A stretch of 64,000 nt of DNA, taken from Planctomycetota bacterium (GTDB lineage Bacteria; Planctomycetota; UBA1135; GCA-002686595). This document shows positions 38,153 through 46,985 of the stretch, piece after piece. The notes beneath the pieces were generated by a model. That model saw only the letters and a program-made list of their open reading frames with translations. It ran no database searches and was not told where the DNA came from. The position numbers were made by a program, and so were the translations under genes. Within the stretch, counting starts at the first letter, position 1, and every line of letters starts with the position of its first letter. The DNA lies in contig JADJNY010000005.1 of NCBI GenBank assembly GCA_016714045.1, forward strand, positions 310,001 to 374,000, given 5' to 3'.

Positions 38153-39925
38153 ATGAGCCTGCGCACGACCCTCGTGCTCCTCGGTCTCGTGCTCGCGCTC
38201 GGTCTCGCCGTCGCCTGGCAGCTGCGGCGCGAGGACGCGGGCCGCGCCGAAGTGGACGCGCCGCTCTTCGTCGGCGTCGACCCCGGCCGCCTCGTCGCGC
38301 TTCGCATCGAGAACCTGGGGCGCGACGATTTCCTGCGCCTCGAGCGCGGCGCGGATCGCCGCTGGTCGATCACGGATCCCGAGCTCCTGCCCGCCGAGGA
38401 CGCGATCGTGGAGCACCTGCTCGGCGCGGCGCTCGGCCGGCGCGCGACGCCCGTGCCCGCGAGCGAGGCGGATCCCGTCAAGCTCGGCTTCGAGCCGCCG
38501 CGCGCGGTGCTCGAGCTCGAGGAAGACGTCGGTGGCACGCGGCGCCGCACGCGGCTCGAGCTCGGCGGCATCGACCCCGACCAGAAGCGCGTCAACGTCC
38601 GCGTCGACGGGCGCTTCTTGCGCACGTGGCGCGACCTCGAGACGGCACTCACGCGCCCGCGCGAGGAGTTCCGCTCGCTGCGCGTCACGGAGCTCGCCAT
38701 CGAGGACGTGATCGAGGCGCACCGCACGGGCATGGTGCAGCGCGCGGACGGCGTCGCCCTCGACACGCGGCTCGACGCGCTCGCCGACGGCGGCGTGTGG
38801 CGTCTCACGGCGCCCGTCGAGGGCGTGCTCGATCCCCTCGGTCTCTCGCTGTGGGCGACGGCCTTCGCGCGCCTGAAGGGCCAGGCCTTTCTCGACGTCG
38901 GCGGCAAGCGGCCGCTCGCGGAGTTCGGGCTCGATCCGCCCGAGGCCACGCTGCGCGCGGGCACGGTCCACGGCAGCGAGGTCGTGCTCCTGATCGGCCG
39001 TCCGGGGCACCGGGTCGGCGAGACGTGGTCGGGGAAGATCGCGGGGTCGCCGCAGGTCTTCGCGCTCGAGAACGCGGACCTCGAAGTGCTGCTCGCGCCG
39101 ACCTTCGACCTGCTCGACCACCGACTGTGGCGCGTCGCGCGCGAGACGATCGAGAAGGTCGAGCTCGAGAGCGCGGGACGCGTGCTCGAGCTCGCGCGGG
39201 AGAAGAAGCGCTGGACGGTGCGCGAGAAGCGCGCGGGCGCCGCCGACTTCGGCCCGGTCCTGACGGCCGAGAAGGCGCGCGTGGAGGACTTGCTCGCAGA
39301 GCTCGACGCGCTCGAGTTCGACGGGTTCGATCCGGCGCTCGCGCTCGAGGCCATGGACGTCGTGGGAAGCCTGCGCATCCACGCCGGCGGCGTCGTGCAG
39401 GGCGGGGTGATCTCCGTCCCCGAGACGGACGCGTCGGGAAAGCGCACCGTGCGTTTCCGCCGCGACGGCGACCGCGTGATCGCGCGCGCGAAGGCCGTGC
39501 TCCACGACGCGGCGGCGCGGACGATCGAGGAGCTCTCGAGCCTGCTCGTCGCCGAGGAGGTCGAGGTCGAGCAGCGCGCGCTCGTGGTCGCCGACGGCGT
39601 GCGCACGCAGCGCTTCGTGCGCGGCGCGAAGGGCCAGTGGGTGCGCGAGGGCGCCGACGTCGAGGCCAAGGAGCTCGCGCCGCTTCTCGACGTTCTGCTC
39701 TTCCTGCGCGCGGAGCGGCATCTCGCGGCGGGGGAGCGGGTCGAGCTCGTCGACTCGGTGACGTTCACCTTCGTCGACGTGAACGACAACGCGACGACCG
39801 TCGTCGTCGGCCGTGCCGCGGGCGGGCCGCTCGACGGCCGCTCGATCTTGCAGGTCGAGGGCCGGCTGTCGCTCGCGCGCGAGCGCGACCTGAACGCGCG
39901 CCTGCGGGCGCTGCTCGACACGTGA
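38153..39925 (+). CDS. DUF4340 domain protein of the Gld-like ABC cassette
   Basis: The 590-residue protein has one N-terminal signal anchor (TTLVLLGLVLALGLAVAW) and repeated beta-rich DUF4340 units. Each unit reads roughly 'lrienlgrdxxxLER..DRRWSITDPE' then 'LLGAALGRRATPV', with a second unit near 345 (ELAREKKRWTVREK). DUF4340 proteins sit next to GldG-like genes in many genomes and are thought to be partners of that ABC system. The gene follows the GldG-like gene by 12 bases and ends the operon. Confidence 0.82.
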   Translation: MSLRTTLVLLGLVLALGLAVAWQLRREDAGRAEVDAPLFVGVDPGRLVALRIENLGRDDFLRLERGADRRWSITDPELLPAEDAIVEHLLGAALGRRATPVPASEADPVKLGFEPPRAVLELEEDVGGTRRRTRLELGGIDPDQKRVNVRVDGRFLRTWRDLETALTRPREEFRSLRVTELAIEDVIEAHRTGMVQRADGVALDTRLDALADGGVWRLTAPVEGVLDPLGLSLWATAFARLKGQAFLDVGGKRPLAEFGLDPPEATLRAGTVHGSEVVLLIGRPGHRVGETWSGKIAGSPQVFALENADLEVLLAPTFDLLDHRLWRVARETIEKVELESAGRVLELAREKKRWTVREKRAGAADFGPVLTAEKARVEDLLAELDALEFDGFDPALALEAMDVVGSLRIHAGGVVQGGVISVPETDASGKRTVRFRRDGDRVIARAKAVLHDAAARTIEELSSLLVAEEVEVEQRALVVADGVRTQRFVRGAKGQWVREGADVEAKELAPLLDVLLFLRAERHLAAGERVELVDSVTFTFVDVNDNATTVVVGRAAGGPLDGRSILQVEGRLSLARERDLNARLRALLDT

Positions 39926-40011
39926 GCGCGTGCGCGCGGGCCTGAGCGCGTGTGCGCAGGGCCTGCGCTCGAGCGCGTGTTCGCCGGGGTGGAGCGCGTG
40001 CGCCGTCGACC
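39924..40011. repeat. Short GAGCGCGTG repeats after the ABC cassette
   Basis: GAGCGCGTG occurs at 39924, 39944, 39971 and 39992, with 20-27-base spacing and similar but diverging flanks. This gives an imperfect repeat cluster in the 203-base gap before the helicase gene. Codon repetition is not the cause because the region is noncoding. It may be random simple-sequence drift in GC-rich DNA. Confidence 0.4.
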
Positions 40012-40128
40012 CCGTCGAACGCGCGCCGGGCTTTCGATGCCGCGCGCTCGATGCTTGATCGCGGCGCGCCGCGACCCTAACCTGCGCCTAACTGCGGCGC
40101 GCACGGCGCGCACCACGGAGGGCAGCGC

Positions 40129-42637
40129 ATGAGCGGCACGAGGGGAGAGGGGAGCGCGGCGTCGGAACCGGCTCCGGGGCCCGCACGCGGCGGACGGCGG
40201 CGCGCGCGCTCCAAGGGCGGCGTCGACGCGATCGTCGGGCGTCTCCAGGGCGACGCGCGCTGGCGCGCGCGCTTCGACAGCTGGCACGTCGTGCCCGAGC
40301 GGCTCGCGCGCACGCAGTCGATCCCCGCGCGGCTCGACCCGCGCCTCGCCGAAGTGCTCGCGCGCCGCGGCGTGACCGAGCTCTACGCGCACCAGGCGCA
40401 GGCGATCGAAGCGGCGCTCTGCGGCCGCGACGTCCTCGTCGCGACGCCGACGGCGTCGGGCAAGACGCTCTGCTACACGCTGCCCGTGCTGCAGTCGCTG
40501 CTCGAGAGCGAGGGGCGCGCGCGTGCGTTGTTCCTCTTCCCGACGAAGGCGCTCTCGCAGGACCAGACGCTCGGCCTCACGCAGATGGTCGAGGCGCTGC
40601 GCGCGGACTGGCACTGCTTCACGTACGACGGCGACACGCCGCCGTCGGTGCGCCGCACGCTGCGCGACTCGGGACACCTCGTGCTCACGAACCCGTGGAT
40701 GCTGCACGCGGGGATCCTCCCGAACCACGCGAAGTGGAGCGAGCTCTTCCGCGACCTGCGCTACATCGTGATCGACGAAGTGCACACGCTCTCGGGCGTG
40801 TTCGGCTCCAGCGTCGCGAACGTGCTGCGGCGCCTGGTGCGCATCGCGCGGCACTACGGCAGCGACCCGAAGTTCCTGTGTTGCTCCGCGACCATCGCGG
40901 ACGCGGCACGGCACGTGAAGACGCTGCTCGGCCGCGAGTGCGTCGTCGTCGACCAAGACGGCTCGCCCGCGGGGCCGCGCACGTTCGGCGTCTACAACCC
41001 GCCGATGCTCAATCCGGTCGCGGGGCTGCGCGCCAACGCGCTCGAGGAAGCGCGCGAGCTCGCCGAGGCCGTCTGCGGGCCCGAGCATCAGACGATCTTC
41101 TTCTGCAAGCGGCGCACGAGCGTCGAGGTGCTGACCCGCTACTTGAAGGAGAGCGCCGCGAAGCTCGGCCTCGACGAGCGCGAGATCCGCGGCTACCGCG
41201 GCGGCTACCTGCCGCTCCTGCGGCGCGAGATCGAGCAGGGCTTGAAGCAGGGCGACGTGAAAGTCGTCGTGTCGACGAACGCGCTCGAGCTCGGCATCGA
41301 CATCGGCGCGCTCGACGTCGCGGTGCTCGTCGGCTACCCGGGTTCGCAGGCCTCCTTCTGGCAGCGCGCGGGCCGCGTCGGGCGGCGCAAGAAGCCGTCG
41401 CTCGTCGTGCAGATCGCGCAGAGCGATCCCGTCGATCAGTTCCTCGTGCGCCACCCCGAGTGGCTCTTCGGCGCGCCGCAGGAGAAGCTCGGGCTCGACC
41501 CCGACAACCTCGTGATCCTGTCCGAGCAGGTGAAGTGCGCGGCGTTCGAGCTCCCGTTCCGCGCGCACGAGGACGGCGTCCTCGACCCCGCGTTCGGTTC
41601 CGTGCCCGCGACGGCGACGATCCTCGACTACCTCGCCGAGGAGTCGAAGCTGCTGCACAAGAAGGGCGACACCTGGTACTGGATGGCGGACGCGTATCCG
41701 GCGCAGGACGTGACGCTCGGCGGCGACGATCCGGACAACGTGCTCATCCTCGACGCGGACACGAAGAAGGCGATCGGCGAGATCGACCGCGCCGCGTCGA
41801 TCACGACGGTGCACCAGGGTGCCATCTATCAGGTCGAGGGCGAGACGTGGAAGGTCGAGCAGTTCGACCACAAGAACCGCCGCGCGTACGTGAAGCGGGT
41901 CGACACGGACTACTTCACGGAGGCCGAGCTCGACGTCACCGTGCGTGTCGTGCGGCTCGAGGGCGCGTGCGCGGCGCGAGCGCAAGGCGGCGCCGGTCGT
42001 GGCACCCGTTCCGCAGCCCGACGGCACGCTGCGCTTCTCCATGGACGGAGAAGACGCCGCGATCTGGCGCGGCGAGGTGCACGTGACGTCGCTCGCGACG
42101 ATGTACAAGAAGGTGCGCTTCTACACGCGCGAGTCGGTGGGGGCGGAGGACATCCACCTGCCGGCGGAGGAGCTCGACAGCGAGGCCTTCGTGCTGACCT
42201 TGACCGACGCGACGGCGAGCGAGCTCGGCCTGAACGGCGGCGACCGCGGCGCCGCGTGGCGCTCGCTCGGGAGCCTCTTGCAGCGCGTGGCGCCGCTCGT
42301 CGTGCGCTGCCAGCCGCGCGACCTCGGGCTCTCGTCGCAGGTGCGCTCGCCGCACTTTCAGCGGCCGACGCTCTACTTCTACGACACCGTGCAGGGCGGC
42401 GTCGGGCTCTCGGAGATCCTCTTCGCGGCGCACCGGCGCTGGTTCGCGCACGCGCTCGACGTCGTCGAGCGCTGCGAGTGCACCCACGGCTGCCCCGCGT
42501 GCGTCGGTCCGCCGGCGCAGGCGGGGATGCTCGGCAAGGAGAGCGCGCGGCGCATCTTGCGCCATCTGCTCGACGGGCCTCAGCTCGTCGGTGCGCCGAT
42601 CGAGGACGCCGAGGAGGAGCTCGCCCGCGCGCGGTGA
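40129..42637 (+). CDS. mrfA: MrfA/Hrq1 (YprA)-family superfamily 2 DNA helicase, frame-broken at 41961-41963
   Basis: A 3'-5' helicase of the MrfA/Hrq1 type. Walker A is ATPTASGKT at 105-113, the Walker B-like DEVH sits in YIVIDEVHTLSGVFGS, then motif III CCSATI, and motifs V/VI read STNALELGIDIG and QRAGRVGRR. The C-terminal DUF1998 domain with the four-cysteine cluster ERCECTHGCPACVG (about 782-792) is in another frame. Deleting one G of the GGG at 41961-41963 joins LEARARRERK and gives about 835 residues. In B. subtilis MrfA acts with exonuclease MrfB in mitomycin C damage repair independent of UvrABC. The MrfB homologue is the next gene. A strong GGAGGG ribosome site (40117-40122) precedes the ATG. 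Confidence 0.9.
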
Positions 42638-42655
42638 CGCGCGAGCGAGTCGATC

Positions 42656-44200
42656 ATGGCCGAGTCCCTGCGCGACAAGCTGCGGCGCCTGCGCCGCGAG
42701 GACGGCGCGCGCGTCGACGCCGGCGCGGTGGAGCGCGAGGCGAGCGCGCGGGATGCGGCCCCGAGCGAAAGCGAGCTGGACCCGAGCGCGCGCGAGCTGG
42801 ACCCGAGCGCGATCGAGCGGGCCCCAATCGCGAAGGAGCCTGCGCTCCGGGCCGAGGCGCGCGCGGCGTTCGCATCGGAATCACCGCTCTCCTCGCGCGC
42901 GCTCGCGCAGGGCCTCGCGCGGCGCGGCGAGCGCCTCGCGAAGCACCTCGTGCGGCGCGCGGAGGTGCGCGAATTGCGCGGCGCCGCTCCGCGCGGGGAG
43001 CTCGGCGCCTCCGACGCCGCGCTCACCGCGCCCGCGCCGCACACCGACGTCGCGACGACGAGCGGCGCTCCGCGCGCGCTCGAGCGCTGCGCGCGCTCGA
43101 ACGTCGCCGCGCGCACGACGGCGCTCGCGCTCGAGCACGCACACGGCGCGTGGCGGCTCGACGCGGCGCTCGCGACGGATGCGAAAACGCTCGCGCTGCT
43201 CGCGAAGGACGACGCGCTCGGCGGGCTCGACCTGCGCGACGCGCTCTTCCTCGACACGGAGACGACCGGCCTCTCGGGCGGCGCGGGCACCTACGTTTTC
43301 CTCGTCGGGCTCGGCGCGTTCACCGTGCGCGGCTTCGAGGTGTGGCAGGGCTTCCTCGGCGACCCGAGCGAGGAGCGCGCGCTGCTCGCCGAGACCGCGG
43401 AGCGCATCGCTCGCGCGCCGCTGCTCGTGACGTTCTTCGGCAAGTCGTTCGACCGCCATCGGCTCGAGGACAAGATGCGCTTGCACGGTGTGACGCCGCC
43501 GTTCGCGAACAAGCCGCACCTCGACCTCTACCATCCGCTGCGGCGGCTGTACGGGAAGGCGCTCCCCGACACGCGCTTGAAGACGATGGAGCGCGCGCTG
43601 TGCGGCGTGCAGCGCCCGAACGACCTGCCGGGGTCGTTCGCGCCCGCCGCGTGGTTCGACTTCCTCGCGAGTCGTCCGCACCGGCTCGAAGGCGTCTTCG
43701 CGCACAACCACGACGACGTGCTGAGCCTCGTGACGCTCGCCGCGCACGCAGGTCGCGCGCACGAGCTCGACACGAACGGCTCGCGCAGCGCGTCCGACGC
43801 GGCGTTCGCGCACGAACCCGCGCTGCGCGCGCTCGGCCTGGCCCGGCTCCTCGCGGAGCGAAAGGAGTACGCGCGAGCACTCGAGCAGCTCGAGCGCGTC
43901 GACGCCGGCGCGCCCGCATCGCTTCGGCACGAGCGCGCGCTCTCCGAGAGCGCGCTCTACCTGCGCTCGAAGCGCCCGTCGGAAGCGCGCGTCGCGCTCG
44001 AACCGTGGCTCGGCGCCGAGCTCGACGTCGCGACGGTGCTCGCGCACCTCGAGCTGCTGCAGGGCGAGCGCCGCGCCCGGCACGAGTCGAGCGCGGCGGA
44101 ACTCGAGCGGCTGGCAGCCTGGTGTGCTCGGAGCGCGGTCGGCCGGGATCACGCGCGAATCGCCGCGCTCCTGCGCCGACTCGGCCCGGCTCGGGGTTGA
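42656..44200 (+). CDS. mrfB: MrfB (YprB)-family exonuclease with TPR-like C-terminus
   Basis: A 514-residue protein. The RNase H-like DEDD exonuclease domain is about 195-375: LFLDTETTGLSGGAG (Asp200, Glu202), FFGKSFDRHRLEDKMR, PHLDLYHPLRRLYG, and the closing HNHDDVLSLVTLAAHA with the last acidic residue. The C-terminal 120 residues are helical repeats (TPR-like), as in B. subtilis YprB/MrfB. The first ~190 residues are Ala/Arg-rich and weakly conserved, with a 7-residue duplication ELDPSAR-ELDPSAI coded by a 21-bp repeat. It lies 18 bases after mrfA, matching the known mrfAB gene order. Confidence 0.9.
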   Translation: MAESLRDKLRRLRREDGARVDAGAVEREASARDAAPSESELDPSARELDPSAIERAPIAKEPALRAEARAAFASESPLSSRALAQGLARRGERLAKHLVRRAEVRELRGAAPRGELGASDAALTAPAPHTDVATTSGAPRALERCARSNVAARTTALALEHAHGAWRLDAALATDAKTLALLAKDDALGGLDLRDALFLDTETTGLSGGAGTYVFLVGLGAFTVRGFEVWQGFLGDPSEERALLAETAERIARAPLLVTFFGKSFDRHRLEDKMRLHGVTPPFANKPHLDLYHPLRRLYGKALPDTRLKTMERALCGVQRPNDLPGSFAPAAWFDFLASRPHRLEGVFAHNHDDVLSLVTLAAHAGRAHELDTNGSRSASDAAFAHEPALRALGLARLLAERKEYARALEQLERVDAGAPASLRHERALSESALYLRSKRPSEARVALEPWLGAELDVATVLAHLELLQGERRARHESSAAELERLAAWCARSAVGRDHARIAALLRRLGPARG

Positions 44201-44215
44201 CCCGAGGGCCCGCTG

Positions 44216-44268
44216 CCGCGGCGCCGCGAAACGATCAGACCCGGAGGCGCGGACCCGCGGCGCCGCGG
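44216..44268. repeat. Paired GC-only palindromes at the mrfB-purN junction
   Basis: CCGCGGCGCCGCG at 44216-44228 and CCGCGGCGCCGCGG at 44255-44268 are near-identical, and the longer word is a perfect 14-bp palindrome. One copy lies in the 34-base convergent gap. The other lies inside the last codons of purN. Each can fold on itself, or the two can pair with each other to enclose the gap, so this may be the bidirectional transcription stop. Confidence 0.45.
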
Positions 44269-44879
44269 TCACCCGCGAGGTGCGTCCGGATCGCCTCCGG
44301 CAGCGCCGCCTTCTCTTCCTCGAACACGCGCGCCGCGAGCGCGTGCACGTCGTCGCCGGGAAGCACCGGCACCTTCTTCTGCAGCACGATCGGCCCGCGG
44401 TCGTACTCGTTCGTCACGTAGTGCACGGTGCAGCCCGTCTCCGCGACGCCGCTCGCGAGCACCGCAGCGTGCACTTTGTCGCCGTAGAAGCCCTTCCCGC
44501 CGAACGCGGGGAGCAGCGACGGGTGGATGTTGAGCACGCGGCCCGCCCAGCGCACGGGAATCTCCGCGAGCCGCAGGAAGCCCGCGAACACGACGAGGTC
44601 GCAGCGCGCCGCGTCGCACGCCGCGAACGCGGCGCGGCCGAACTCGGCGGGGGAGAGCTTCTTCTCGGGGTCGATCACCACGGCGGCGATCGCGTGCTTC
44701 CTCGCGCGCTCGAGCGCGAAGCAATCCGCCTTGTTCGTGACGACGAGCGCGACCTCGACGTCGAGCGCGCCCGTCTTCGCGAGGTCGACGAGGTTCTCGA
44801 GCGAGCGCCCGCCGCCCGACACGAACACGGCGAGGCGCGAGCGCGTCGGGGCTCGTTCGGGACGCTCGACCACGCTCAT
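44235..44879 (-). CDS. purN: Phosphoribosylglycinamide formyltransferase
   Basis: The 214-residue enzyme of purine synthesis transfers a formyl group from 10-formyl-THF (made by FolD) to GAR. Motifs are AVFVSGGGRSLENL near 18, VVTNKADCFALERA, FAGFLRLAEIPVRWAGRVLNIHPSLLPAFGGKG with the catalytic Asn-His pair (NIHPS), and TGCTVHYVTNEYDRGPIVLQ with the active-site Asp. The ATG overlaps the preceding phosphorylase stop (ATGA), so purine salvage and synthesis genes share an operon here. Confidence 0.96.
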   Translation of the reverse strand: MSVVERPERAPTRSRLAVFVSGGGRSLENLVDLAKTGALDVEVALVVTNKADCFALERARKHAIAAVVIDPEKKLSPAEFGRAAFAACDAARCDLVVFAGFLRLAEIPVRWAGRVLNIHPSLLPAFGGKGFYGDKVHAAVLASGVAETGCTVHYVTNEYDRGPIVLQKKVPVLPGDDVHALAARVFEEEKAALPEAIRTHLAGDRGAAGPRLRV

Positions 44880-45763
44880 TCCTCGATCGTCAGGGAGCGC
44901 GCGACCTTCTTGATGTCCGGCGCGAGCGCCACGAGCAGCTCCTCGATCGCCGGCGCGAGCTTGTCCGCCTGCGCGACGAGCTCGCCGACGTCCTGCATGC
45001 CCGTGCCCGAGTCCGTCACCGCGACGAGCGACAGGACCTGCAACCCCGCGTGCGCCGACGCGTGCAGCGGCGTCGCGAGCCCCTGCACCGCGACGTCGGC
45101 GCCCGCGCGCGACCAGAAGCGGCGCTCCGCCGGCGTCTCGAGCGCCGGATAGGGCGAGCACGCCGCGATCGCCTCGCCGAGCGGCACGCCGAGCTTCTTC
45201 CCGCGCCGCAGCGCCGCCTTGCGCAGGTCCTCGTTGTGCAGGCGCGATTGGTCGGGGAAGAGCGGGCCGAGCTTCGATTCGCCGAGCCCGAGGAGCGGCG
45301 TGCGCCCCGAGAAGTTGACGTGGTCGCTGACGAGCGCGATCGAGCCCGGCCGGATCACGCGTCCGTCCTCCTCCGGCAGCGACTGCCCCGCCGCCGTGTG
45401 CACGCACACCGACGCTCCCGCGGCCGCCGCGAGCCACACCGGGAAGCCGCGCGTCCACGCAGGCTCGCCGAGCGGCTCCGCGAGCCCTTGCTCCGGCGGA
45501 CCCGGCGCGTCCTCGACGATCCACACGGAGAGCGTCCCGATCACGCCGCTGAAGAGGAGCACCTCGCGCCAGGCCGCGGGGGTCCCCGCGAGCTTGCCGA
45601 GCGGCAGCCGCATCGGCGACTTCAATTGCGAGCCGAGCATCCCGACGCCCGTGCCGAGCAGGAACAGCGCGTCGGGTTCGACGACGCCGCGCTTCTGCAG
45701 GTCGGCGAGCGCCGCGTTCACGGCGGCATCGAGCGGGGGAACCGTGGTCATGGAGTCCGTCAT
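44876..45763 (-). CDS. Purine nucleoside phosphorylase (PNP family)
   Basis: The 295-residue enzyme of purine salvage phosphorolytically cleaves (deoxy)nucleosides. Recognisable elements are LFLLGTGVGMLGSQL (the family's G-S-G-L-G-like phosphate loop in altered form) and ALVSDHVNFSGRTPLLG (family DHINLTGxNPL). The GVALQGLATPLHAS/VSLVAVTD region contains the base-binding segment. The substitution GTGVG for the usual GSGLG is noteworthy. The start at 45763 (MTDSM) follows GAGGACG. A second ATG a few codons on is possible. Confidence 0.85.
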   Translation of the reverse strand: MTDSMTTVPPLDAAVNAALADLQKRGVVEPDALFLLGTGVGMLGSQLKSPMRLPLGKLAGTPAAWREVLLFSGVIGTLSVWIVEDAPGPPEQGLAEPLGEPAWTRGFPVWLAAAAGASVCVHTAAGQSLPEEDGRVIRPGSIALVSDHVNFSGRTPLLGLGESKLGPLFPDQSRLHNEDLRKAALRRGKKLGVPLGEAIAACSPYPALETPAERRFWSRAGADVAVQGLATPLHASAHAGLQVLSLVAVTDSGTGMQDVGELVAQADKLAPAIEELLVALAPDIKKVARSLTIEE

Positions 45764-45777
45764 GGTCGTCGTCCTCG

Positions 45778-46098
45778 TCAGCCTTCCTGTCCGTCGAGCA
45801 GCGCGTCGAGCCGCGCGCGCGCCGTCGCGAGCGGGAGCTCGAGGCGGAAGCGCTTCTGGCGCGAGCGCTCGCCCGCGACGAGCCGCACCGCCTGCTTCTT
45901 GAGCGCGAAGAGCTCCGCGAGCAGGAGCACGAGCTCCTCGTTCGCGCGTCCGTCTTCCGGCGGGGCGCTCACCGCGAGCTTGAGCATGCCGTTCCAGGTC
46001 CCGGCGAGCCCCGCGCGTCGCGCGCCGGGCTGCGCGCGGACCGGGAGCACGCACGCGCGGTCCGCGTCCTGTCCGACGAGCTCTACCGTCGCGCTCAC
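45778..46098 (-). CDS. DUF167/YggU family protein
   Basis: A protein of about 106 residues carrying the full DUF167 pattern: LPVRAQPGARRAGLAGTWNGMLKLAVSAPPEDGRANEELVLLLAELF (recognisable by PGA, KLAVSAPPEDGRAN), then VRLVAGERSRQKRFRLE. The family function is unknown. I prefer the GTG start at 46098 because a TAGAAC box lies 7 nt before it. The frame also allows a GTG at 46134, twelve codons longer. It is the first gene of the purine operon. Confidence 0.82.
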   Translation of the reverse strand: MSATVELVGQDADRACVLPVRAQPGARRAGLAGTWNGMLKLAVSAPPEDGRANEELVLLLAELFALKKQAVRLVAGERSRQKRFRLELPLATARARLDALLDGQEG

Positions 46099-46243
46099 GC
46101 GGGTCGTTCTACCGGATGCGTGGACGTCCGTCACGCGCGCCGGGCGCGCCGATCGCCCTCAATGTGCTCAACGCGCCCAACGCAGCGGGGGAGGAGTTGA
46201 CCCGGCGCGCCCGCGCTCGGCTCCCTCGTGGACGTGTCGTGCC

Positions 46244-46276
46244 GTGCTCGGTCCGTGCTCGGTCCGTGGGGGGGGG
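46244..46276. repeat. 11-bp direct duplication followed by a G9 run
   Basis: GTGCTCGGTCC occurs twice head to tail (46244-46254, 46255-46265) and is followed by GT and nine G residues. It lies in the 245-base divergent gap between the DUF167 gene and tmk. Long G runs are prone to slippage and sequencing error. No role is evident. Confidence 0.5.
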
Positions 46277-46327
46277 CCGGCGACGGCGTCCGCGCGCCGC
46301 GCCGGTGCAAAGGGTGCCGGGTCGAGC

Positions 46328-46333
46328 TACCTT
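46328..46333 (+). promoter_or_regulatory. -10-like box TACCTT before tmk
   Basis: TACCTT ends exactly 10 nt before the tmk ATG at 46344 and no Shine-Dalgarno sequence is present, as before 11523, 23278 and 34374. This suggests a leaderless or near-leaderless tmk-holB transcript. Confidence 0.35.
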
Positions 46334-46343
46334 GCGCGTTCGC

Positions 46344-46985
46344 ATGGTCCCCACCGACGCCACGCCGCCGCGCGCACGCGGTCTCTTCGTCGTCCTCGAC
46401 GGCATCGACGGGTGCGGGAAGAGCACGCAGGCGCGCCGCCTCGCGACGGAGCTCGAGCGCCGCACCGGCCGGCGCACGCACCACCTGCGCGAGCCGGGCA
46501 GCACGTCGCTCGGCGAGTCCTTGCGCGCCCTGCTCTTGTCGCGCGAGCACCGTCCGACGGCGCGCGTCGAGACGCTGCTCTTCGCCGCGGCGCGCGCGCA
46601 GATGCTCGACGAGCTCGTCGAGCCCGCGCTCGCGCGCGGCGAGCACGTCGTCTGCGAGCGCTTTCATCCCTCGACCTTCGCGTACCAGGCAGTCGCGGGC
46701 GGACTCGACGAGGACCTCGTGCTCGGCCTGCTCCACGGCTTCGCGGGCGCACCGCGGCCGGACCTCGTGCTGCTCCTCGACCTCTCGGTCGACGCCGCGA
46801 GCGCGCGCCGCGGCGCGGCGACGGACCGCATCGAGGACAAGGGCGCCGCGTTCCAGGAGCGCGTCGCCGCGGGGTACCGGCGTTACGCGGAGAAGGTCGG
46901 TGGCTCGATCGTGCTGCGCGCGGATCGCGGCGAAGACGAGGTGGCGCGCGACGTCTGGAGCGAGGTCGAACGTGCGCTACGTTGA
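46344..46985 (+). CDS. tmk: Thymidylate kinase
   Basis: The 213-residue enzyme phosphorylates dTMP to dTDP. The P-loop is LDGIDGCGKST near residue 20, followed by the HHLREPGSTSLGE region (family REPGGT..GE). The nucleotide-binding ERFHPSTFAYQ replaces the common DRYxxSSxAYQ, and the LID-like GAATDRIEDKGAAFQERVAAGY has the usual D-R-I-E. The final VWSEVERALR overlaps holB by 14 bases. The tmk-holB gene order is common in bacteria. Confidence 0.93.
   Translation: MVPTDATPPRARGLFVVLDGIDGCGKSTQARRLATELERRTGRRTHHLREPGSTSLGESLRALLLSREHRPTARVETLLFAAARAQMLDELVEPALARGEHVVCERFHPSTFAYQAVAGGLDEDLVLGLLHGFAGAPRPDLVLLLDLSVDAASARRGAATDRIEDKGAAFQERVAAGYRRYAEKVGGSIVLRADRGEDEVARDVWSEVERALR

Noticed and set aside
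35870..42108. Very long open frames on the minus strand opposite the ABC cassette and helicase genes (over 1200 codons each)
   Set aside because: They are Arg/Leu/Glu/Asp-rich with no domain similarity and lie antisense to clearly conserved genes. High GC removes stop codons in these frames.
42765..42815. 21-bp direct repeat as a possible mobile or attachment site
   Set aside because: It encodes the duplicated ELDPSAR/ELDPSAI heptad inside the mrfB frame and changes length by whole codons, so it is an internal protein repeat.
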